From NCBI RefSeq assembly GCF_000373585.1, contig NZ_KB891906.1, positions 5,573 through 67,836 on the forward strand: a stretch of 62,264 bases of DNA, in the 5' to 3' direction. The notes under the pieces were generated by a model. The model was given only the letters and a program-made list of their open reading frames with translations, did not search any database and was not told the DNA's origin. A program made the translations under genes and the position numbers. How positions within the stretch are numbered: the stretch's first letter is position 1; each line of letters starts with the position of its first letter. The DNA is from Streptomyces sp. MspMP-M5. Its GTDB lineage: Bacteria > Actinomycetota > Actinomycetes > Streptomycetales > Streptomycetaceae. Below are positions 35,306 through 43,182 of the stretch, one piece after another.

Positions 35306-36217
35306 ATGCTGCACCACAAAACCAAGCCCCTGCACCCCGCCGGCCGCACCGTCGTCATCACCGGAGCCTCCACCGGGCTCGGCCAACACTGCGCGCTCCA
35401 ACTGGAACAGCGCGGCTTCCGCGTCTTCGCCGGTGTCCGCAAAACCGAAGACGCCGAAAAGCTGCGTGCCCAAGCGTCCTCCGCGCGCTTGCAGCCCGTC
35501 CTCGTCGACGTGACCGACGAGGACTCCATTCGCACTGTCGCCGCCGAAGTCGCCGAGTCCGTAGGTGAAGGCGGCCTGTGGGGCCTGGTGAACAACGCCG
35601 GCACCTGCGTCTCTGCTCCCCTGGAATGCGTGCGGCCGGTATGGCTGCAGCAACAGCTCAACACCAACGTCGTCGGTGCCGTCGCCGTCACCCAGGCATT
35701 CCTCCCGCAACTGCGCCGCAGTCGCGGGCGCATCGTCAACATCTCCTCGGGGCTGGGAAGCGTAGCCATTCCCTACCTCGGTGCCTATGCGACCGGTCAG
35801 TTCGCGAAGGAGGCAATGAGCGACGCGCTCCGCCGGGAACTGCGCCCCTTCGGTATCTCCGTCTCCGTCGTGAAGCCGGGCGCGATCGCGACCCCGATAT
35901 GGGACAAGGTGCGGGAGACCGGCCGGAAGATCCTGGACGAGACTCCCCAGGACATCGCCGAACTCTACCGAGCGCCCTTCGAAGAATTCCTGCGGATGAA
36001 CGAACACCGGGCACAAACCAGCAACACCCATCCGGAGGACTTTGCGCGCACCGTCTTCCGTGCACTGACCGCCGCCCGGCCCCGTACCCGCTACTGCGTC
36101 GGCAACGACGCCCGGACGGCCGCGCTGCTGTCACGGCTGCTGCCCGACGCCGCCCTGGACCGGGGCTTCGGCCGGCTCACCGAGGGGACCAACCGGAATC
36201 CCCGAGAAGCTGGATGA
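35306..36217 (+). CDS. SDR-family protein lacking the catalytic lysine
   Basis: 303 residues. The cofactor loop TGASTGLG (19-26), NNAG (96-99), Asn121 (NTNVVG) and ISS (147-148) are standard, and Tyr161 is present. The YxxxK lysine is Gln165 (GAYATGQFAKEAMSDAL); Lys168 is three residues on. The C-terminal extension resembles beta-hydroxysteroid/retinol-type SDRs (VKPGAIATPIWDK). It may bind nucleotide without normal hydride transfer, or Lys168 may substitute. It starts 91 bp after the fusion gene, likely the same operon, with a terminator after it. Confidence 0.85.
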   Translation: MLHHKTKPLHPAGRTVVITGASTGLGQHCALQLEQRGFRVFAGVRKTEDAEKLRAQASSARLQPVLVDVTDEDSIRTVAAEVAESVGEGGLWGLVNNAGTCVSAPLECVRPVWLQQQLNTNVVGAVAVTQAFLPQLRRSRGRIVNISSGLGSVAIPYLGAYATGQFAKEAMSDALRRELRPFGISVSVVKPGAIATPIWDKVRETGRKILDETPQDIAELYRAPFEEFLRMNEHRAQTSNTHPEDFARTVFRALTAARPRTRYCVGNDARTAALLSRLLPDAALDRGFGRLTEGTNRNPREAG

Positions 36218-36249
36218 AACATCAACCACTTCTCCGTGTGGATGTTTAC

Positions 36250-36304
36250 TTGAATTCCTGACCGTCGCTCGGTGTTTCTCCGCCTTTCGGCCGAGGGAAT
36301 TCAA
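36250..36304 (+). terminator. Long hairpin closing the NRPS locus
   Basis: TTGAATTC (36250-36257) pairs with GAATTCAA (36297-36304) at the base of a 39-nt loop containing an internal GGCCGAG-type pairing. It lies 33 nt after the SDR stop, consistent with an operon end. Confidence 0.5.
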
Positions 36305-36320
36305 AAGCGGCTCGGGACTC

Positions 36321-36342
36321 CTCGGGACTAAAGTCCCGGGAG
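36321..36342. promoter_or_regulatory. DevR/DosR-like box
   Basis: The perfect core GGGACTAAAGTCCC sits within CTCGGGACTAAAGTCCCGGG (36321-36340) and fits 17 of 20 positions of the mycobacterial Dos consensus (TTSGGGACTWWAGTCCCSAA). An extra half-site GGGACT lies 10 bp to the left. It is 150 bp upstream of the secreted-protein gene at 36491. Inferred control by a DevR-type response regulator under hypoxia or NO. Confidence 0.6.
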
Positions 36343-36490
36343 ATGTCGCGGTTCTGTCACCGAGCACTCGCCTTCGGCTTGCTGTTACAAATCCGACGGA
36401 TTGCCGTGATGTGGGATGAATAACTTTCCTGACGTCGCCGCCGAACAGAGCGGATGACGACAACGACTCGGACCTGCAAAGGAACTCCCG

Positions 36491-37300
36491 ATGACTTCTT
36501 CCCACCGCACGGCAACGCGCCGCCGCAACCTCGTACGCACCTCCGCGATATCCGCCGTCGCGGGCTCGGCGCTGCTGCTTCCGGCTGCCGCCGCGTTCGC
36601 CGACAGCCCGGCTCCTTCGAGCGCTGGGACCTCGAATGCCGAACAGGGCAAGAAGCAGGACGGCGACCGGAACCAGGACAACGGCGGCCAGGAAAACAGC
36701 GGCCAGAAGCAGGCCGCCCAGGACGAGAACAGCCAGGACAAGGGCAGCAAGGGCAGTAACGGCAACAAGGACACCAAGGGCAGCCAGGAGAGGGACAAGG
36801 GCGAGAAGGGCGAGCGGAAATTCGTCCGCGCCCAGAGCCTGGCCGGTGGCTTCACCGCGAAGGTCTACCGGCTCGGCCAGAACCACTACCAGGCCGACAT
36901 GTACGCCAAGGCCCCCGACACCGGCAAGCTCGTCAAGTACGACACGTTGGAAACCCGCGGCGGCAAGCCCGCCTACGGTCAGCACAACGGTGCCCACTTC
37001 GTCCTGCAGCCCGACGGCACCATGACCTCCTGGGTCGAGGACGGCAACAAGAAGCCGGACAACAAGAAGCCGGAGAGCAACAAGCCTGGCAACAAGGACG
37101 CCAAGGGCAGGCAGGGCCAGAGCAAGCAGGACCAGGGCAAGGCCGTCCCCAAGGGCGGCGTCAAGGCCGGTGCCGAAGGTGTCGGGTCGGGTGACCACAC
37201 CATGCTGCTCGCCGGCGGCGGCGCGGCCGCGGCCGCCGCCGGCCTCGGCTTCACCGCACTGCACCGCCGCAGGGCACGTCAGTCGGGCGACAACGCCTGA
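36491..37300 (+). CDS. Secreted, wall-anchored-type low-complexity protein
   Basis: 269 residues. The N-terminus is a long signal peptide with an RRR motif (MTSSHRTATRRRNLVRTSAI ... AAAFADS, cleavage near 38; a Tat route is possible). Residues 40-110 are Gln/Lys/Gly/Asn/Asp-rich linker (NQDNGGQENSGQKQAAQDEN). A central globular segment (KFVRAQSLAGGFTAKVYRLG to TMTSWVEDGNKK, 111-182) holds the conserved-looking part, followed by a second Lys-rich linker and a C-terminal helix (MLLAGGGAAAAAAGLGFTAL) with HRRR tail. This is the layout of a surface protein with a membrane anchor. RBS AAAGGA. The class F sortase 113 bp downstream is the probable partner, though no LPxTG-like motif is obvious. A DevR-like box is upstream. 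Confidence 0.78.
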   Translation: MTSSHRTATRRRNLVRTSAISAVAGSALLLPAAAAFADSPAPSSAGTSNAEQGKKQDGDRNQDNGGQENSGQKQAAQDENSQDKGSKGSNGNKDTKGSQERDKGEKGERKFVRAQSLAGGFTAKVYRLGQNHYQADMYAKAPDTGKLVKYDTLETRGGKPAYGQHNGAHFVLQPDGTMTSWVEDGNKKPDNKKPESNKPGNKDAKGRQGQSKQDQGKAVPKGGVKAGAEGVGSGDHTMLLAGGGAAAAAAGLGFTALHRRRARQSGDNA

Positions 37301-37413
37301 ATCACCCCTACCTCTCACAGGAGTTGAGGCGGCCGGCTCTTCCCTCACCGGAGCGGGCCGCCCACTTCCTGCCCCCTGCTCTACCGTCGCCCTGCCCTGC
37401 ACCTGGAGCCGCC

Positions 37414-38031
37414 GTGACCACTCCTCCTGACTTCCGTCTCCGTCGCACCGCGATCTGTGCCGCGCTCGCCCTCGCCGTCGCCGGCGGGCTGACGGCCTGT
37501 GGCAGCGGCGACACCCCCGGTCCCGATGTCAACGTCGACAACGCCGCGACGACCCCGGCCAAGGAGACCGCCCCGCCCATGGCGCCGTCCAAGCCCAAGC
37601 GCCTGCAGATCCCTTCCGCAGGCGTGAACGCCGGACCGTTCGTCCCGCTGGAGGTGGGCAGCGACGGAGAGTTGGGCGTCCCGCCGGTGGACAAGGCCGA
37701 ACAGCCGGGCTGGTGGACCAAGAGCCCCACCCCGGGCGAGAAGGGCGCCGCCGTCATCGTCGCCCACTACGACACCAAGAACGGTCCGGCCCTGATGCGC
37801 AACGTCAAGAACATCAAGGTCGGCGACGAGATCAAGGTGCTGCGCGAAGACGGCTCCACCGCCACTTTCAAGATCCGCGAACGCCAGCAGGTCAAGAAGG
37901 ACGCCTTCCCCACCCAGAAGGTCTACGGCGACACCGACCGCCCGGAGCTGCGCCTGCTCACCTGCGGTGGCGAGATCGTCGACGGCCACCGCTCAGCCAA
38001 CATCATCTTCTACGCCGACCTCGTGAAGTGA
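37414..38031 (+). CDS. Class F sortase, lipoprotein-type N-terminus
   Basis: 205 residues from GTG 37414 (CTGGAG upstream). The signal ends with lipobox-like LTAC (Cys29), then a Pro/Thr linker. The sortase domain (about 70-205) shows RLQIPSAGVNAGPFVPL, the catalytic His in VIVAHYDTKNGP, Cys in RLLTCGGEI and Arg in GHRSANIIFY. Class F sortases are actinobacterial and often solitary. It stands beside the surface-type protein at 36491, and both probably form one operon. Confidence 0.9.
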   Translation: MTTPPDFRLRRTAICAALALAVAGGLTACGSGDTPGPDVNVDNAATTPAKETAPPMAPSKPKRLQIPSAGVNAGPFVPLEVGSDGELGVPPVDKAEQPGWWTKSPTPGEKGAAVIVAHYDTKNGPALMRNVKNIKVGDEIKVLREDGSTATFKIRERQQVKKDAFPTQKVYGDTDRPELRLLTCGGEIVDGHRSANIIFYADLVK

Positions 38032-38034
38032 CCG

Positions 38035-38079
38035 GCAGCCGGGCCCGGCGCTCGCCAACGTGCCCGCGCGCCGGGCTGC
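38035..38079 (+). terminator. Hairpin after the sortase gene
   Basis: GCAGCCgggCCCGGCGC and GCGCGCCGGGCTGC can pair with a small bulge around a 14-nt loop, starting 4 nt after the sortase stop codon. Confidence 0.5.
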
Positions 38080-38085
38080 TTCGGC

Positions 38086-38480
38086 TCAGCCCAGCGCGTT
38101 CATCAGGGCGATGACATAGCCATTCAGCCGTTCCTCCACGGCCTGCGCCGTCAGCTCTGGCCTGCCTGCCTCCCGCCATGGCTGCGCGACCTGCCGTACT
38201 TCTTCTGAGCACGCCAGCGCGTCCCGTACCTGCCAGTACAGTCGCGCGCTCGCGGCCGCGGCCAGCACCCCGCCGGCTTCCTCGTACGCCTCGGCGAACC
38301 GCAGACCCCACGCCGTGCCGTGCAGCAGTGCGAGGTTGGTGGAGCAGTGCGCCACACCGAGATCCGCCGGGCCCCAGGAGGTCGCTGCCCACGTGCCGGC
38401 CCACCCAAGCCAGGGTCAACGGTCGGACAGCCGCCGCTGCATCGTGGTTGGACACGCAACGCCGTTGGCGGTGGCGCCCA
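38086..38480 (-). pseudogene. Phosphotransferase (APH-like) C-terminal remnant
   Basis: The frame 38355-38086 reads VAHCSTNLALLHGTAWGLRF ... YWQVRDALACSEEVRQVAQPW, the typical C-terminal helices of an aminoglycoside-phosphotransferase-like protein. In the same frame upstream, WAGTWAATSWGPADLG (the usual post-DW strand) is preceded by a TGA, and the catalytic loop HGD cannot be found. Only about 100 residues of the C-lobe remain. Confidence 0.6.
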
Positions 38481-38565
38481 GGTGACCCTGGAGTTCCCCG
38501 ATGGCCAGACCCCGGATGCGCAGAACCGGCCGAACGCGCCCGCAAGGCGCGAGGCGTCGGCTTGC

Positions 38566-39789
38566 TCAGAGGACGAGGTCACCGGCCTTGACCACGTGTC
38601 GCAGATGCCGCTCGGGACGCGTGAGGACGGTCAGGTCCGCCAGCGGATCGCCGTCGACGACGAGCAGGTCGGCGTGCGCGCCCGGCGTGAGGGTGCCGAT
38701 TTCGCCCTCCATCCGCAGCAGGCGGGCCGCCGTGCTGGTGGCGGAGCGGATCACCTCCGCGGCGGGCTGGACCTCGGCACGCAGCGTGAACTCCTCCAAC
38801 TGGGCCGAGTGCAGGGGCCCGAGCAGGTCGCTGCCGTAGACCAGGTTGACGCCCGCGCGGTGGGCCTTCTCCAGGGCGGCCAGCCCCTGGTCGCGGACCT
38901 CGGTGAGCTTGCGGTACGAGGACTCCGGCAGGCCGGACTGCCGGCTGAGCTTCGCCGTCTGCTCGTAGGCGATCAGGGTGGGCACCAGGAAGGCGTCGTG
39001 CTCCAGCAGAAGCGCGATGGTCGCGTCGTCGATCAGGTTGCCGTGTTCGACGCAGCGCACGCCGGCCCGCAGGGCCCGGTCGATGGCACGAGGATGGTAG
39101 GCGTGCGCGGTGACGTAGCGGTTGTGGTTCTCCGCCTCCTGCACGGCGGCGCGTATCTCCTCCTCGCTGTACTGGACCGCCGCGATCTCGTCGTGCGGCG
39201 AGGCCACCCCGCCGGAGAGCAGCACCTTCAGATGGGCGGCGCCCTTGCGGAACTCGTCCCGGGCTGCCGCGCGGACGGCATCGACGCCGTCCGCGATCCG
39301 GGCGAAGTTCGGACGGCTCTCGCAGCAGGGCACCGAGTCGTCCCCGAGCGGGCGCAGATCGCCGTGGCCGCCGGTCTGGGAGAGCGCCTTCCCGCCGTGG
39401 ACGAGCCGCGGGCCGAGTGCCAGCCCCTCGGCCAGGGCCTGGGCCATGCCGTGGTCGGCGCCGCCGACGTCGCGGACGGTGGTGAAGCCACGGCGCAGCA
39501 TCCGTTCGGCTTCCGCCAGGGCCCGGACGGTCAGATATCCGGGGGTCCAGGAGGCGATGGCGGACAGGTCGAGGGAGGTGACCAACAGGTGGACGTGGGC
39601 GTCGATCAGACCAGGTAGCACGGTCGCGCCGGCGGCGTCGAGCACCTGCACGTCCTGGCCGGCGGCGGGCGGGCGGCCGGTGCCGGTGGCGGCGATCCGG
39701 CCGTCGGCGACCTCCATCCAGGCCGGGTCGGTACGGGTGCCGGTCTCGGGGTGGAGCAGGTGGGCGTCGGTGATCAGCAGTCGGCTCAC
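38566..39789 (-). CDS. Metal-dependent amidohydrolase (imidazolonepropionase-like)
   Basis: 407 residues from GTG 39789 (AAGGAC 9 nt upstream). An N-terminal beta-sandwich strand (LLITDAHLLHPETGTRTDP) is followed by the TIM barrel: metal site 1 in LPGLIDAHVHL (HxH), the bridging lysine position in AAHLKVLLSGGV, ligand His in VTAHAYH and in CVEHGNLI, and Asp in LVYGSDLLGPL. The closing strand PGAHADLLVVDGDPLADL is standard for the superfamily. It probably hydrolyses a dipeptide or cyclic amide; many relatives are prolidases/organophosphate acid hydrolases. Divergent from a TetR gene with a perfect operator between, so substrate-inducible control is likely. Confidence 0.88.
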   Translation of the reverse strand: MSRLLITDAHLLHPETGTRTDPAWMEVADGRIAATGTGRPPAAGQDVQVLDAAGATVLPGLIDAHVHLLVTSLDLSAIASWTPGYLTVRALAEAERMLRRGFTTVRDVGGADHGMAQALAEGLALGPRLVHGGKALSQTGGHGDLRPLGDDSVPCCESRPNFARIADGVDAVRAAARDEFRKGAAHLKVLLSGGVASPHDEIAAVQYSEEEIRAAVQEAENHNRYVTAHAYHPRAIDRALRAGVRCVEHGNLIDDATIALLLEHDAFLVPTLIAYEQTAKLSRQSGLPESSYRKLTEVRDQGLAALEKAHRAGVNLVYGSDLLGPLHSAQLEEFTLRAEVQPAAEVIRSATSTAARLLRMEGEIGTLTPGAHADLLVVDGDPLADLTVLTRPERHLRHVVKAGDLVL

Positions 39790-39814
39790 GGCGGGAGTCC
39801 TTTCACGAACTCGT

Positions 39815-39835
39815 TTCAATACGACCCGTATTGAA
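39815..39835. promoter_or_regulatory. Perfect TetR-type operator
   Basis: TTCAATACG and CGTATTGAA are perfect 9-bp arms separated by ACC, located 26 bp upstream of the amidohydrolase start and 7 bp before the TetR ATG. A second, smaller palindrome (ATACA-CCA-TGTAT) overlaps the TetR start. The layout indicates repression of both genes. Confidence 0.75.
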
Positions 39836-39841
39836 TACACC

Positions 39842-40477
39842 ATGTATCGTGATGTTGTGAATCCCTCTCCGGTCGAACCCTCCGCGCCCCGCCCCCCGCG
39901 GCGCCGCGTCCACACCAGAGCCCGCATCCTGTCGGCGGCGGGCGAGTTGTTTCTGTCCGCGGGATACGCGCGGACGAGCATCGAGGACATCTGCACCACG
40001 GCCGGCTACACCCGCGGGGCCTTCTACTCGAACTTCGCCACCAAGGAGGACCTGCTGCTGGCGCTCTTCGACGAACAGGCAGCCGAGCGGATGACCGAAC
40101 TGGCGCAACTGGCCGCCGCAGCCGAACAGTTGGGGCCCGAGGAGCGGGCGCAGCGCCTGGTCGAGGCGCTGCTACGGGTCGAGGCCGCCGAAACCGGGTG
40201 GATTCTGCTCTTCCTGGAGTTCCGCCTGCTGGCCGCCCGCACCTCCGTGCTCGCCGAGCGGGTCGCCGCACACGACCGCACGGTGACCGCGGCGCTGGCG
40301 GCACTGCTGGAGCGGGTCCTGCCGGAGCTGGTACCGCCCGGCGCCTCCGCCGAGCAGGCAGCCGAGGTGATCCTGGCCGCGCGCGAGGGCCTGCTCGCCC
40401 GTACCGCCGCGGGCGGCCCGGCCGCCGAGGACCTGCTGAACGCGACGACGGCGGTGCTGGCCGGGCTGCTGGGCTGA
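39842..40477 (+). CDS. TetR-family repressor of the amidohydrolase pair
   Basis: 211 residues from ATG 39842 (MYRDVVNPSPVEPSAP); GTG 39857 is an alternative. The N-terminal HTH (25-75) is clear: RILSAAGELFLSAGYARTSI, then EDICTTAGYTRGAFYSNFAT with recognition helix TRGAFYSNF. The C-terminal helices (80-211), rich in Ala/Leu/Glu, form the ligand domain. The adjacent operator at 39815-39835 suggests it represses itself and the amidohydrolase, released by the enzyme's substrate. Confidence 0.9.
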   Translation: MYRDVVNPSPVEPSAPRPPRRRVHTRARILSAAGELFLSAGYARTSIEDICTTAGYTRGAFYSNFATKEDLLLALFDEQAAERMTELAQLAAAAEQLGPEERAQRLVEALLRVEAAETGWILLFLEFRLLAARTSVLAERVAAHDRTVTAALAALLERVLPELVPPGASAEQAAEVILAAREGLLARTAAGGPAAEDLLNATTAVLAGLLG

Positions 40478-40685
40478 CACAGCTGACACAACGGAACGAG
40501 GGGCGCGACCAGCCGGGACACCTGTCCCCAGGGGCGCGCAGGCATGCAGGTGGATGCCACCGGCACGCGCTCCCCGTGGGTGGAGGCAGCCGGGCGACGG
40601 CACACCGTGCGAGCCCGCACCGGAGCCGGTGCCGAGGGCCCCGTGCCCTCCTGACCCCGGCACGGTGAGGGGTGCTGCCGTGCGG
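40478..40685. other. Intergenic region, no gene seen
   Basis: About 208 bp between the converging TetR gene and the esterase pseudogene. No hairpin with a T-run was recognised. Confidence 0.35.
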
Positions 40686-41731
40686 TCAGTCAGTGCTGAA
40701 GGAGCGTGAGAACTCAGTGAGGGCTCTGGCCACGGTGCGGGGTGCTTCCGCAGGCAGCAGGTGGCGGGCGTCAGGGACAGTCGTCAGGGTCGCGTGCGGA
40801 ATGTGGGCCAGGAGGTGGTCGCGCAGGACCTGCGGGGGTTCCACCACGTCGTTCTCGGCGGCCAGTACGGTCACCGGGACCTCGATGTTGCGGACGGCGC
40901 GGCTGGTGTCCTGTGCGATGCCGTGCAGGGGCCACTCCTGCCGGGCCGCGGGCCGGGACGCGAGACTGTTGCGCACCGCAGTGGCGCGCACCGCCGCGGG
41001 CAGGGCGGGGCGGTCAGGACCTGGCCGAGGGCGTGCTGCACCGCGGCGGGTGAGTCGTAGGCGTGGGACAGGCGCTGCCGGTACTCCTCGGTCACGGTGG
41101 CGGGGTGGGTGGTTGCGGTGGTGCGGACCCAGCGCAGCGCCGCCTGCTGGTCGGCCAGGCCGAAGGTGCCGGAGCCGGGCAGCCCGCTGTGCGCGAGGAA
41201 ACCGAGGGCCCCGAGGCGGTAGTTGACGGTGACGACCACGACGTCGCCGCGGGTGGCCAGGCGATGCGCGTCGTAGGAGCTGCCCGCTCCGGTGGTGAAG
41301 CCGCCGCCGTGCAGCCACACGATCACCGGCCGGGGGCGGGTCGGTCCTGCGCCGTCGGGCGTGGTGATGTTCAGGTGGAGGCAGTCCTCGTCGGTGCTGC
41401 CGCCGGGTACCTCGCCGGCCAGCTGCGGGCAGGCGTTCGCGGGCCGGGTCGCGTCCCGTACCCCGGTCCAGGGCGCCGCGCGGCGGGGCGGCGCCCAGCG
41501 CAGCCGGTCGACCGGGGGCGCCGCGTAGGGGATGCCCTCGAAGGTGCGGTATCCGGCCCCGACGGCCCAGCGGTCGTGGGCGGCGCCCCGCACCAAGCCG
41601 TCGTGGGTGCGTACCGTCGTGGCCGCGGCGGGCCGGGCGGACTGCGTCGGTGGCGCTGCGGGCCAGGCCGCCGCGAGCACGGCGGTCAGGGCGCAGCCCA
41701 GGGTGGTCAGGACCCGGTGCATGCTGATCAT
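40686..41731 (-). pseudogene. Chimeric esterase: carboxylesterase 5' part joined to another hydrolase's 3' part
   Basis: From 41731 a signal peptide (MISMHRVLTTLGCALTAVLA) leads into a type B carboxylesterase: YRTFEGIPYAAPPVDRLRW, EDCLHLNITTPDG, the oxyanion VIVWLHGGGFTTG and LADQQAALRWVR. The active-site GESAG segment never comes: at TTATTHPATVTEEYRQRL the sequence switches to an unrelated alpha/beta hydrolase (SHAYDSPAAVQHALGQVL). Near 41010 the frame shifts, and the hydrolase C-terminus (RNIEVPVTVLAAENDVVEPP, His in PDARHLLP) ends at 40686. The product lacks a nucleophile and is frameshifted, so it is inactive. Confidence 0.75.
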
Positions 41732-41773
41732 CCCCCTACCTCGGCCTCTCTACGACTTCTCGCTCCCGTCCGG

Positions 41774-42409
41774 TCAGCTGCCGCCCATGCCGCCCTGCGC
41801 GGCGATCATGGTCATCGGCAGAGCGCGTACCGTCTTCTCCAGTCCGGGCGCGAGGGCGGCCAGACTCCCCGTGCAGGCGCCGATCCGGTCCCGGAAGGTC
41901 TTCTGGTCCTGCCGGGAGACGACCGAGCGGATACCGCCCGCCGCGGCCAGCGCCAGCAGCGCGGTGTCGGCGGCGGGGATCTCCTGCACGGAACCGTTGC
42001 CGTGCAGCACCGTGGACACCCGGGCGCGGAGTGCGGCGGGCACGGCGCCGTCCGTCACCGTCAGCCGCCGCGTGCCGAAGCGGGTGCGGGGCGCCTCCAC
42101 GGTGAGGAGCCCCTTCGCGGCGAGCCGGTCCTCCACCTCCGTCAGGGTCCGCTTGCGGTGGCGGCGCACGAGCTGCTTCCAGCCGTGCCCGTCGGCGGCA
42201 TCACGCAGGACACCGTCCAGGACGGGATCGCCGGTCGGTTCGGTGCCGGACACGGTGACGGTGCCGCCGTCCTCCCGCAGTCGGCCGCGCAAGGCGAGGT
42301 CGACCAGAGCGGCGGCACGCACCAGCAGCTCCGTCCGGGAACGGTCATAAGGGCCTTCGGCCCCGTCGTGGGCGAGCAGATACATGAGGCAGGCCAGGTC
42401 GTCGGTCAC
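41774..42409 (-). CDS. GPP34/GOLPH3-like protein
   Basis: 211 residues, all-helical: MTDDLACLMYLLAHDGAEGP, then AALVDLALRGRLREDGG, VLDGVLRDAADGHGWKQLVR and EVEDRLAAKGLLTVEAPRTR. This matches bacterial GPP34 family proteins, which relate to the eukaryotic GOLPH3 phosphoinositide binders. Actinobacteria carry several copies of unknown role, possibly at the membrane. Length is standard. Confidence 0.85.
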   Translation of the reverse strand: MTDDLACLMYLLAHDGAEGPYDRSRTELLVRAAALVDLALRGRLREDGGTVTVSGTEPTGDPVLDGVLRDAADGHGWKQLVRRHRKRTLTEVEDRLAAKGLLTVEAPRTRFGTRRLTVTDGAVPAALRARVSTVLHGNGSVQEIPAADTALLALAAAGGIRSVVSRQDQKTFRDRIGACTGSLAALAPGLEKTVRALPMTMIAAQGGMGGS

Positions 42410-42522
42410 ACCTCGACGCTACGGCCGGGCACCCGGACCACGGATCGGCCTGGGGAACGGACCGGCACTGGGAACACAGGAGGACCGCCGCCCCGTCTCC
42501 TCCCTGAGGAGGAGGGGGGCCG

Positions 42523-43182
42523 TCAGGGGCGGCGCGGCCGCACGAGGCCGTGGTCGTAGGCGGCGACGACCGCCTGGACGCGGTCGCGCAGACCTAGTTT
42601 GCGCAGCACCGCGGTGACATGGTTCTTGACCGTGGCCTCGGACAGGCGCAGCCGCTCGGCGATCTCCGCGTTCGACAGCGCCTGCCCGATCAGGGTGAGC
42701 ACCTCCCGCTCACGGCCGGAAAGATCCTTGAGGGAGGGCGGCGGGGCCGGGTCCGGCGTGGTCCGCAGGAACCGGTCGAGGACGCGCCGCAGCACGGTCG
42801 GCGCCAGCAGCGCGTCACCGCGCGCGGTGAGACGGATCGCGTCGACGAGTTCGGCGGGACGGATGTCCTTGAGCAGGAAGCCACTCGCCCCGGCCCGCAG
42901 GGCGTCGACCACGTGCGCGTCCACATCCCAGGTGGTCAGCACGAGCACCCGGGCCCGACTGCCGCACTCGGCGATCTGCCGGGTCGCCTCGATGCCGTCC
43001 ACGACAGGCATGCGTACGTCCATCAGCACCACGTCGGGCGCCAGCTCCCGCGTCAACCGCACCGCCTCCTGGCCGTCGGACGCCTCACCGACCACCTCAA
43101 GGTCGTCCCGGGCGTCGATGATCATGCGGAATCCGGTACGGACCAGAGTCTGGTCGTCGGCCACCACCACGCGCAGCGTCAT
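42523..43182 (-). CDS. NarL/FixJ-family response regulator
   Basis: 219 residues. Receiver domain 1-120 with acidic pocket VVVADDQ, phosphoacceptor Asp55 in PDVVLMDVRMP, Thr in LVLTTWD and Lys in GFLLKDIRP. The C-terminal LuxR HTH (150-212) reads LSGREREVLTLIGQALSNAE, then IAERLRLSEATVKNHVTAVL. The start overlaps the kinase stop by 4 nt (ATGA), a coupled pair. A 7-bp-stem hairpin (CTCCTCC/GGAGGAG, 42497-42514) follows the gene as terminator. Confidence 0.96.
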   Translation of the reverse strand: MTLRVVVADDQTLVRTGFRMIIDARDDLEVVGEASDGQEAVRLTRELAPDVVLMDVRMPVVDGIEATRQIAECGSRARVLVLTTWDVDAHVVDALRAGASGFLLKDIRPAELVDAIRLTARGDALLAPTVLRRVLDRFLRTTPDPAPPPSLKDLSGREREVLTLIGQALSNAEIAERLRLSEATVKNHVTAVLRKLGLRDRVQAVVAAYDHGLVRPRRP

